A stretch of DNA of 7,851 nt from contig CAZPLU010000054.1 of the NCBI GenBank assembly GCA_964587625.1, forward strand, positions 1 through 7,851, read 5' to 3'. Shown here in pieces: positions 1 to 5,551 of the stretch. The notes below the pieces were generated by a model, which was not told the origin of the DNA, did not search any database, and saw only the letters and a program-made list of their open reading frames with translations. Every line of letters starts with the position of its first letter. The stretch's first letter is position 1. A program made the position numbers and the translations under genes. Source of the DNA: DAOPZJ01 sp964587625. Its GTDB lineage: Bacteria > Bacillota > Clostridia > Oscillospirales > JAKOTC01.

Positions 1-72
1 GCTGGTGGACGGATTTGAACCCCCGACCTGCTGATTACAAATCAGCTGCTCTACCGACTGAGCTACACCAGC
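1..72 (-). tRNA. tRNA-Thr (anticodon TGT), 3' end cut by window edge
   Basis: Read on the minus strand, the sequence folds as a full cloverleaf. The acceptor stem GCTGGTG pairs with CACCAGC, the D-arm begins TAGCTCAG, and the anticodon stem GCTGA/TCAGC closes the 7-base loop TTTGTAA. That loop gives anticodon TGT, which decodes the Thr codon ACA. The T-loop is TTCAAAT. The last paired acceptor base is position 1, so the discriminator base and any encoded CCA lie outside the window. The T-stem (GGGGG against CCGTC) contains one G-G mismatch and one G-U pair. The gene has its own promoter just upstream on the minus strand and runs leftward, away from tRNA-Arg. Confidence 0.96.
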
Positions 73-93
73 AAAGCGCCGCGACGCCTGACC

Positions 94-122
94 ATAATAA
101 CACAACCTTTTTTTCTTGTCAA
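94..122 (-). promoter_or_regulatory. Promoter of tRNA-Thr
   Basis: On the minus strand a perfect -35 TTGACA (122 to 117) is followed by a 17-base A-rich spacer and a -10 TATTAT (99 to 94). Transcription would start near 87, about 15 bases before the mature tRNA 5' end at 72. The spacing is ideal for the housekeeping sigma factor, and the T-rich plus strand beyond 123 (A-rich on the transcribed side) could act as an UP element. Confidence 0.8.
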
Positions 123-288
123 CATTTTAAGGCGATTTTGTTATTAATTCATTTTCGCTTTAAGGCGATTTTTTTATAAGCAAAAATTTCAAAAAATTTT
201 TATGCGACGGTTTTTGACGCACGCGTTTGGCGATGATTTCAGCATAAATACGGCATCGCGCCTTTCCCGAAAATTAAACCGCAACCGC
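123..288. other. AT-rich intergenic spacer with a 14-bp direct repeat
   Basis: This spacer lies between the divergent tRNA promoters. No ORF with a ribosome binding site is visible. The 14-base word TTTAAGGCGATTTT occurs at 126-139 and again at 159-172, 33 bases apart. The second copy can form a weak TCGC/GCGA hairpin followed by T residues. The remainder (about 173-288) shows no recognisable feature. Confidence 0.6.
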
Positions 289-316
289 TTGACAAAGACC
301 AAATCCGTGCTATAAT
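289..316 (+). promoter_or_regulatory. Promoter of tRNA-Arg (extended -10)
   Basis: A perfect -35 TTGACA (289-294) and a perfect -10 TATAAT (311-316) are separated by 16 bases. The -10 is preceded by TGC, which makes an extended -10. Transcription would begin near 323, giving a leader of about 50 bases before the tRNA. That leader contains a small GCGG-GAGA-CCGC hairpin (329-340). This is the only strong promoter seen upstream of the NYN and MATE genes. Confidence 0.85.
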
Positions 317-371
317 TAACTACTGTCGGCGGGAGACCGCTGCAAATGTTTTACCGGACACCGTTTTATAT

Positions 372-448
372 GCGCCCGTAGCTCAGCTGGATAGAGTGAC
401 TGGCTACGAACCAGTAGGCCATGGGTTCGAATCCCCTCGGGCGTGCCA
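372..448 (+). tRNA. tRNA-Arg (anticodon ACG), CCA encoded
   Basis: A complete 77-base cloverleaf. The acceptor stem GCGCCCG pairs with CGGGCGT (first pair G-U). The D-arm is of the TAGCTCAGCTGG type. The anticodon stem ACTGG/CCAGT closes loop CTACGAA, giving anticodon ACG, read as ICG for Arg CGN codons. The T-loop is TTCGAAT and the discriminator is G at 445, followed by a genomically encoded CCA (446-448). The T-stem has one T-C mismatch (ATGGG against CCCCT). A terminator-like hairpin follows immediately. Confidence 0.97.
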
Positions 449-474
449 AAAGCTCGGCAAAAGGCCGGGCTTTT
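449..474 (+). terminator. Terminator-like hairpin after tRNA-Arg
   Basis: A 10-bp stem (AAAGCTCGGC at 449-458 with GCCGGGCTTT at 464-473, one G-U pair) has a 5-base AAAAG loop and starts directly after the tRNA CCA. The T-tract is only four bases (471-474), so termination may be partial. This matters because the NYN gene starts 18 bases later and has no visible promoter of its own. Confidence 0.7.
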
Positions 475-491
475 ATCAAAGGAAAAGGGAG

Positions 492-1289
492 GTGAACAAA
501 ATAGGAATATGGTCCAAAATATTCGGCGCCGATAAACGATCAAGCAACGGAAAACAGTCGGCAGCGGTATTTGTGGATTTTGAACACTGGTACATCTCAC
601 TCGAGAAACTGTATGGAATCAAACCGGATATCAAGAATTGGAGCAGGGAACTGAACACCAAATACGATGTCCGCGAAATGACTTTTTTTGCCGATTTTTC
701 GGTACAGGGCATGCAGAACGAGATCGCGAAAATCCGAGAAGTCACCAACATGATCGTTCAGACCCAAAATACCAGCCACTACAAAAAAGATTTTACCGAC
801 TTCATCATGCTCGATTTGATCTACCAGCGCGCCTTTGATCCCAGCAGCGCCGAAGTTTTTATCATTTTCACCGGTGACGGTCATTTTTCCTCGGCGGCGC
901 GTTTTTTAAAAAACAGATGTGACAAAGAGGTCGGGATCTACGCGGTAAAGGGCGCATTCAGCAAACAGCTGCAGTCCATCGCGGACTGGAGCGTCGAGGT
1001 TGAAAAACCGGCCGCGGCGGACCCGCTCGCAACTTATTACGAGATGATTTTGAAAAATTTCAAGTATCTCGAAGGCCAAAACAAAAAGATGGTTTTGTCT
1101 TTTAATAAGACCGTACAGACGATATCGGGAATCAATCACGTTCAGTATTCAAAAGTGCAGACCGCATTGAAAACCCTGATGAAAAAAGGGTATGTCTTTC
1201 AAAAGAGAGATAAAATCGACGGGAACCCGATCACAACACTTGCCGTCAACTGGGAACTGGTAAAACGCGACGGGCTTGAGCCCGCGTAA
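492..1289 (+). CDS. NYN/LabA-like (DUF88-type) putative ribonuclease with C-terminal winged-helix-like region
   Basis: A 265-residue soluble protein. Residues about 22-165 resemble a NYN domain, a PIN-like nuclease fold that cleaves RNA using metal ions held by clustered Asp residues. Visible motifs are strand 1 FVDFEH (D29, E31), then DFTDF (D100, D103), then TGDGHF (D129), matching the family's VDxxN...D...SGDxDF order. The His in FEH, where the family usually has Asn, is unusual. Residues about 175-262 look like a helix-turn-helix or winged-helix unit (VQYSKVQTALKTLMKKGYVF), probably binding nucleic acid. No signal peptide or membrane segment is seen. I chose GTG at 492 because AAAGGA lies 8 bases upstream; the open frame extends back into tRNA-Arg but cannot start there. 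The gene lies just behind the tRNA terminator and probably depends on read-through or a cryptic promoter. The target RNA is unknown. Confidence 0.8.
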   Translation: MNKIGIWSKIFGADKRSSNGKQSAAVFVDFEHWYISLEKLYGIKPDIKNWSRELNTKYDVREMTFFADFSVQGMQNEIAKIREVTNMIVQTQNTSHYKKDFTDFIMLDLIYQRAFDPSSAEVFIIFTGDGHFSSAARFLKNRCDKEVGIYAVKGAFSKQLQSIADWSVEVEKPAAADPLATYYEMILKNFKYLEGQNKKMVLSFNKTVQTISGINHVQYSKVQTALKTLMKKGYVFQKRDKIDGNPITTLAVNWELVKRDGLEPA

Positions 1290-1298
1290 AAAACGAGG

Positions 1299-1323
1299 AA
1301 AAGGGCGGAAAAACCGCCCTTTT
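1299..1323 (+). terminator. Intrinsic terminator between NYN and MATE genes
   Basis: A perfect 10-bp stem AAAAGGGCGG / CCGCCCTTTT (1299-1308 with 1314-1323) has an AAAAA loop and begins 10 bases after the NYN stop codon. The T-tract is TTTT followed by CTC, so it is moderate rather than strong. A second small hairpin, CGGGC-TTGA-GCCCG (1271-1284), overlaps the end of the NYN gene. The MATE ribosome binding site comes only 18 bases after this stem. Confidence 0.75.
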
Positions 1324-1350
1324 CTCAATCAAAAAACGAAAGAAGGCGAA

Positions 1351-2751
1351 ATGGTGCCCAAGCTTGAAACCAACCTCGTGCAGGGACATGTCGGGAAGCA
1401 GCTGATCAAATTCGCGTTGCCGTTTTTGTTGTCTCATATGATTCAATCGCTGTATGCGGTGACCGATATGATCATCGTGGGACAGTTCTCCGGGGCGGTC
1501 TCAATGTCCGGCGTCAGCATCGGCAGCCAGATCACGCTGTTGGTCACCAACCTCGTGCTGGGCCTCTCGGTCGGCGGAACGGTTTTGATCGCGCAGTATC
1601 TCGGCGCGAATCGGCGGCAGGACATCAGGGAGACCATCGGGACGCTGTTCACGGCGCTCGGTGTTTTGGCCGTCGTGATGACCGTATTGCCGCTGGCGTT
1701 CAAAGAGCCGTTATTGCGGTTGATTCGGACGCCGCAGGAGTCGTTCGCCGACGCGGACATCTATTTTATGATCACGACGCTGGGGACGATTTTCATCTTC
1801 GGTTATAACGCCCTCAGCGCGGTCATGCGCGGCATGGGCGACAGCAAAAACCCGCTGATCTTCGTCTCCGTCGCGTGCGTTGTAAATGTGTTCGGAGATT
1901 TATTGCTTGTCGCGGTCTTTCATATGGGCGCGGCGGGCGCGGCGATCGCCACCGTTTTTTCGCAGGCGATCAGTATGTTTTTGTGCGTGATCTATTTAAA
2001 GAAAAACCGATTTATTTTCGATTTCAAGCTCAAATCCTTCGGCTTTCATCCCGGTCGTTTGAAGATGATTTTAAAAATCGGAATCCCCACCTCGATCCAA
2101 AACACGCTGGTCAGTTTTTCGTTTTTATTTTTGACGGCGCTGGTCAACACGTTCGGCGTCACGGCTTCGGCGGCGGTCGGCGCGGTGGCGAAACTCAACG
2201 GATTTGCGATTCTGCCGGCGATTGCGATGAGTTCCTCCATCTCGGCGATGGCGGCGCAAAACCTCGGGGCGGGGGAGATCGGGCGCGCAAAAAAGACCAT
2301 GGGCGTCGGCATGTTGATCTCGATGTCGATCACCGTCGTGATCTTTGCGCTTGTCCAGTTGTTCCCGGCATTTTTCTTGCGGCTGTTCGACGACGACGCC
2401 GCCATGATCGCCAGCGGTGTGCAATACCTGCGCAGTTTCAGTTTTGATTATCTGCTGGTGCCGTTCCAGTTCAGCATGATGGGTCTGTTCATCGGATCGG
2501 GGCATACGACATATACGCTGATAAACAGTGCCGTCACGTCGATACTGGCTCGAATTCCGGCTTGCTACATCCTGGGCATCATTTTGGGCTACGGGCTGTC
2601 CGGTCTGGGATTCGGCGCGCCGGTAGCAACCGCATTGGGCGTCACGCTCAATTTGATTTTTTATCTGTCCGGCCGATGGAAAAAGATGACCATCATCCGC
2701 CCCGCCGGCGATAAACGCGGGGAAGAATCCGCGGATTCAATCACTGCATAA
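1351..2751 (+). CDS. MATE family multidrug/toxin efflux transporter
   Basis: A 466-residue, very hydrophobic integral membrane protein of the length (about 450-470) and pattern of MATE antiporters, which export cationic drugs or metabolites using a Na+ or H+ gradient. The N-terminus carries the family signature around residues 25-55 (QSLYAVTDMIIVGQFSG), which recurs in spirit at the start of the second half near residue 250 (IGIPTSIQNTL), consistent with two MatE repeats of six helices each. GMGDSKNPL in the loop of the first half and MAAQNLGAG in the second are also typical. The start is ATG at 1351 with AGAAGG only 4 bases upstream; GTG at 1354 (spacing 7) is an almost equal alternative. 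The frame is open back to a TTG at 1276, but that start would place the terminator inside the gene, so I reject it. The substrate cannot be inferred. The gene follows the NYN gene across a terminator-like hairpin and has no clear promoter. Confidence 0.93.
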   Translation: MVPKLETNLVQGHVGKQLIKFALPFLLSHMIQSLYAVTDMIIVGQFSGAVSMSGVSIGSQITLLVTNLVLGLSVGGTVLIAQYLGANRRQDIRETIGTLFTALGVLAVVMTVLPLAFKEPLLRLIRTPQESFADADIYFMITTLGTIFIFGYNALSAVMRGMGDSKNPLIFVSVACVVNVFGDLLLVAVFHMGAAGAAIATVFSQAISMFLCVIYLKKNRFIFDFKLKSFGFHPGRLKMILKIGIPTSIQNTLVSFSFLFLTALVNTFGVTASAAVGAVAKLNGFAILPAIAMSSSISAMAAQNLGAGEIGRAKKTMGVGMLISMSITVVIFALVQLFPAFFLRLFDDDAAMIASGVQYLRSFSFDYLLVPFQFSMMGLFIGSGHTTYTLINSAVTSILARIPACYILGIILGYGLSGLGFGAPVATALGVTLNLIFYLSGRWKKMTIIRPAGDKRGEESADSITA

Positions 2752-2781
2752 CCCACGCCGTAAATGGAGCAACAACTATAA

Positions 2782-2814
2782 AACCGCCTGAAATATTGTA
2801 TTTTTCGGGCGGTT
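2782..2814 (+). terminator. Hairpin downstream of MATE gene, possible terminator
   Basis: A 12-bp stem (AACCGCCTGAAA at 2782-2793 with TTTCGGGCGGTT at 2803-2814, one T-G pair) has a 9-base AT-rich loop. It lies 30 bases after the MATE stop. No T-run follows on the plus strand, so it may act only weakly, or instead as an mRNA end stabiliser. Confidence 0.5.
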
Positions 2815-2824
2815 ATGTTATGAT
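2796..2824 (+). promoter_or_regulatory. Weak candidate promoter of the GH36-like gene
   Basis: A -35-like TTGTAT (2796-2801), 17 bases, then a -10-like TATGAT (2819-2824), 30 bases before the ATG at 2855. The -35 match is poor, and it overlaps the hairpin loop and stem. This is the best promoter candidate in the 103-base gap, not a firm call. Confidence 0.3.
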
Positions 2825-2854
2825 CAAAACAATCACGCAAAAGAGGTGTTTGAT

Positions 2855-5149
2855 ATGGCGGAAAAAACGGGGTTGTCTCTTGTGCGCGGCGGGTGGAACT
2901 ATTGTCAAAACGGCTGCCGTCTGAATTCCGGAATTTCGTTAGAGGCAGGCGGCGCGGTTTTCAATTGGAACTGCGGCACCGTTAAAACCGAGAACGGAGA
3001 CGATTCCGAACAGGGCGTTTATACGGAGCATACCGCCCAAATGAAAATTTCGGGCTTAGTCCTCACGTTAATTACCCGGTATTATACCGAAGCGGATTTT
3101 ATCACCTTACAAATGAAAATCGAAAACCGCTCGAAAACCCCGGTTGTTTTGGGGAAATGCACGCTCTTATCCGGTGAAATCTCCTTGGACGGCGGCGAAC
3201 CCGCCGTTTTAAAACAATCGGGTTGGGTGTTGGAAAACGACGTCCGTCCTCTGCGCGAGGGGGAAACCATCCCGTCAAAGACCTTTTTATTGTTATTCAG
3301 CCGGGAGACCCGCAAGAGCGTCCCGCTGTGCTTTTTGACCTTTGACCGCATCACCACCATCGGAGAATTGACGCTCACGGCGGGTAAAATCATGGGTACG
3401 CTGTTTTGCGATTTCGAGGGCTTTGTCTTGCAACCCGGCGCGGTTCAACACAGCGAAACGCTGTATATCGCCGCGGAATCAGATCCGTTCGAGGCCGCCG
3501 AGCACTGGGCGGAGCGGGTCGCCCGACATTACAAACCGGTTTTCAATCCCGCGCCCTCGATCGGCTGGATCGGCGGCTGGACTTGGCGCTGCGGCTTCAC
3601 GCAGGAATTATATGAGGATTTGATCGTCGAAAACATCGCGGCGATCGAACAAAAACTGGCGGGGTTCGGTGTCAAAAACATCTGGATGAGCATCGCCAAT
3701 TACAAGGACATGATCCCGGGCAACTGGCTCGAACACAACCGCGAGCGGTTTCCGCACGGCTGGGAATGGCTCTTTGAGCGGATCAACGAAAAAAAGATGC
3801 TGCCCGGTTTTTGGATCGCGCCCTTTTGGGTCCCCGACAAGCTCTCCCCGACCGCAGAGCGGATGAAGGACTGCCTGCTGAAAAAGGACGGCGTGGCGTT
3901 TGACAACGGATATCGCCTCGGTTACGGCCTGTCGCAGACCCTGCCGCCCGAGGAGCGGGTCTGCTTCAACGCGCTCGACCCGAGCAATCCGAAAGCCGTC
4001 GCGTTTTTAAAAGAGGTGTTTGCCGAACTGTATCGTTTGGGCGTCCGTTATTATATGATCGACTTTTTACACGTCTCCTCGGGTACGACGCCCGGGCATT
4101 TCCCCTATGACGGATACCACGATACGGGCATGGTAAAAGGCCCCGAGGTTTACCGCAACGGCTTGAAAGCCATCCGGGAGGCGGCGGGGCGTGACACTTG
4201 GCTGCTCTCCTCCACGGGCACGACGCTGCAGCACATCGGCTGCGTGGACGCCGTGCGCATCGGCTGCGATTTCGGCGAGGGCCGCCCGCTGTATCCCGGG
4301 ATGTGGTTTTATCCCGCCATGTTTATGGTGGACGACATCGAATTATTAAAAAAAGTGTTATGGAGTTTTGCGGCGGGCTTTTTCACCGACCGGCGCTTTT
4401 ACCACAACGACGCGTTCAACGTCATGACCGTCGACAAACCCGTGCCGCGCAACGAGGCCGAGCTTATCACGAGCTTGTTCGCCCTTTCCGCCGGGCCGGT
4501 CATGCTCGGCGACGACATTGCCACCATCGACGAAGAACGGCTGGCTTTGATCAAAAAGGCGCTGCCGCAATACGACCGGAGCGCCGTCGCCGCCGACCTG
4601 TTTGACGTCGATTATCCCGACTATCCCAAAGCGTATGTGCTGCCCGTCGAAAAGGACTGGGAGTCCTATAGAATTATCGGGCTGGTCAATCTCGGGGACG
4701 AGCCGCTCCCCGTCGAGCTCCCCCTCGAAAAGGCGGGGTTATCGGATGGCGAATACACGCTGTTCGATTTCTGGGACGCCCGTTATTGCGGAAAAATCTC
4801 AAATACGCTCTCCGCTTCGGTTCCGCCGCGCTCGGTAAAAGTTTTCCGAGTTGCACCGGTATACGAGCATCCGTGGTTTTTATCCACCGATATGCACGTT
4901 TTACAGGGTGCGGTCGAAGTCGAGGACGCCCGCTGGGACGAAGCCGAAAAAACCCTCACCGTCGCCTGCACGCGTCCCGCCGGCGAGAGCGGGCTGATCT
5001 GGATTCGCATCCCGAAGGGCTGGAAACCGGCGGACTACAAGGGTCTGCGCACCGTCAAGACCAAGGCCGACGACTGCGTGCTCGCCACCCGCAGAATGAA
5101 TTTTAAATCCGAACACGAGACCGTGCGGTTTGTTTTTGAGAAGATGTAA
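2855..5149 (+). CDS. GH36-like (clan GH-D) glycoside hydrolase, alpha-galactosidase-related
   Basis: A 764-residue cytoplasmic protein without a signal peptide. It shows a GH36/raffinose-synthase-like layout: an N-terminal beta-rich domain (about 1-230), a TIM barrel (about 235-570) and a C-terminal beta domain. Barrel landmarks are WIGGWTW near 237, FPHGWEWLFERI, GFWIAPFW, ALDPSNPKAV, then YYMIDF with likely nucleophile D403, and DAVRIGCDFG with likely acid/base D472. HNDAF (D519) and ALSAGPVMLGDD follow. Family members usually carry a DDGW motif whose Asp pair binds galactose O4/O6. Here the equivalent strand end reads WMSIANY (277-283), so the exact substrate may not be alpha-galactoside. 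ATG 2855 was chosen because AGAGGTG sits 6 bases upstream; a GTG at 2846 overlaps that site. The absence of a secretion signal implies action on imported oligosaccharides. It converges with a hexose kinase gene. Family assignment is firm; specificity is open. Confidence 0.85.
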   Translation: MAEKTGLSLVRGGWNYCQNGCRLNSGISLEAGGAVFNWNCGTVKTENGDDSEQGVYTEHTAQMKISGLVLTLITRYYTEADFITLQMKIENRSKTPVVLGKCTLLSGEISLDGGEPAVLKQSGWVLENDVRPLREGETIPSKTFLLLFSRETRKSVPLCFLTFDRITTIGELTLTAGKIMGTLFCDFEGFVLQPGAVQHSETLYIAAESDPFEAAEHWAERVARHYKPVFNPAPSIGWIGGWTWRCGFTQELYEDLIVENIAAIEQKLAGFGVKNIWMSIANYKDMIPGNWLEHNRERFPHGWEWLFERINEKKMLPGFWIAPFWVPDKLSPTAERMKDCLLKKDGVAFDNGYRLGYGLSQTLPPEERVCFNALDPSNPKAVAFLKEVFAELYRLGVRYYMIDFLHVSSGTTPGHFPYDGYHDTGMVKGPEVYRNGLKAIREAAGRDTWLLSSTGTTLQHIGCVDAVRIGCDFGEGRPLYPGMWFYPAMFMVDDIELLKKVLWSFAAGFFTDRRFYHNDAFNVMTVDKPVPRNEAELITSLFALSAGPVMLGDDIATIDEERLALIKKALPQYDRSAVAADLFDVDYPDYPKAYVLPVEKDWESYRIIGLVNLGDEPLPVELPLEKAGLSDGEYTLFDFWDARYCGKISNTLSASVPPRSVKVFRVAPVYEHPWFLSTDMHVLQGAVEVEDARWDEAEKTLTVACTRPAGESGLIWIRIPKGWKPADYKGLRTVKTKADDCVLATRRMNFKSEHETVRFVFEKM

Positions 5150-5157
5150 GCTTATTG

Positions 5158-5192
5158 AAATCCCTTCGCACCGGCGAACCGGCGGGAAGGGC
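5158..5192. terminator. Imperfect hairpin after the GH36-like gene
   Basis: The outer stem CCCTTC/GAAGGG is interrupted by two mismatches and continues as CCGG-CGAA-CCGG with a 4-base loop. It starts about 12 bases after the stop codon. No T-run follows, so Rho-independent termination is uncertain. Confidence 0.4.
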
Positions 5193-5201
5193 ATAAACAG
5201 A

Positions 5202-5325
5202 TTTGTCATTTTGAGCGTAAGTCGAAGAATCTCGGATTGCTGAATATTTTCAGAAATAAGTCCGTCGGCTTGTGGGTGACGAGATCCTTCGACTGCGCGC
5301 AAAGCGCTTCGCTCAGGATGACAAA
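5202..5325. repeat. Palindromic MITE/REP-like element, full copy
   Basis: The element is bounded by TTTGTCATTTTGAGCG on the left and CGCTCAGGATGACAAA on the right, which are inverted copies of each other with two or three differences. A second inverted pair inside, GTCGAAGAATCTCG and CGAGATCCTTCGAC, extends the complementarity. The centre holds another small hairpin (CTGAA-TATT-TTCAG). There is no coding capacity. Ends of the type GTCATnnTGAGCG / GAAGAATCTC are, from memory, a common dispersed repeat in many bacterial genomes. It lies between convergent genes, where it could fold in either transcript. Confidence 0.7.
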
Positions 5326-5532
5326 ATTTTGCCGAAGAATCTCGGATTGCTGAATATTTTCAGAAATAAGTCCGTCGGCTTGTGGGTNNNNNNNNNNNNN
5401 NNNNNNNNNNNNNNNNNNNNNNNNNNNNNNNNNNNNNNNNNNNNNNNNNNNNNNNNNNNNNNNNNNNNNNNNNNNNNNNNNNNNNNNGACGAGATCCTTC
5501 GACTGCGCGCAAAGCGCTCCGCTCAGGATGAC
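5223..5532. repeat. 110-bp tandem repeat, second copy interrupted by the gap
   Basis: The core and right end of the palindromic element repeat with a period of 110 bases. CGAAGAATCTCGG starts at 5223 and again at 5333. The second copy matches the first exactly up to 5387, where the N-run begins. It resumes after the gap at the same point of the unit (GACGAGATCC...) and ends at 5532 with the same right end. The visible copies differ by one base late in the unit (GCGCTTCG versus GCGCTCCG). The second copy lacks the left end GTCATTTTGAGCG. Confidence 0.85.
5388..5487. other. Assembly gap of exactly 100 N
   Basis: One hundred consecutive N, the conventional placeholder for a scaffold gap of unknown size. 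Both flanks are the same repeat unit, so the assembler probably broke at a tandem repeat. The true length may be zero or one or more 110-base units, and an insertion cannot be excluded. Confidence 0.95.
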
Positions 5533-5551
5533 AAAATTCTTTTATGATGCG

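Noticed and set aside
372..448. Integration (att) site of a mobile element at tRNA-Arg
   Set aside because: No integrase and no second copy of the tRNA 3' end is present in the window; downstream genes look chromosomal.
396..491. N-terminal extension of the NYN gene starting inside tRNA-Arg
   Set aside because: The frame is open by chance through the tRNA and its terminator. There is no ribosome binding site there, and the NYN homology begins after 492.
316..600. Minus-strand ORF across tRNA-Arg
   Set aside because: It reads antisense through a tRNA and the start of the NYN gene, has no ribosome binding site, and gives a translation without any recognisable domain.
1276..1350. Longer MATE N-terminus from a TTG at 1276
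   Set aside because: It would overlap the end of the NYN gene and encode the terminator hairpin as a Lys/Arg-rich peptide unlike MATE proteins. ATG 1351 has a ribosome binding site.
1875..2447. 190-codon open frame inside the MATE gene, and similar frames inside the hydrolase and kinase genes
   Set aside because: The translations are Arg/His-rich out-of-frame readings of GC-rich coding DNA, with no start signals or recognisable domains.
5223..5532. CRISPR array
   Set aside because: There are only two copies of a 110-base unit with no unique spacers and no cas genes; it is a tandem repeat.
5272..5547. 91-codon open frame across the gap
   Set aside because: It consists of the palindromic repeat translated on both sides of the N-run; there is no ribosome binding site and the middle is undefined.
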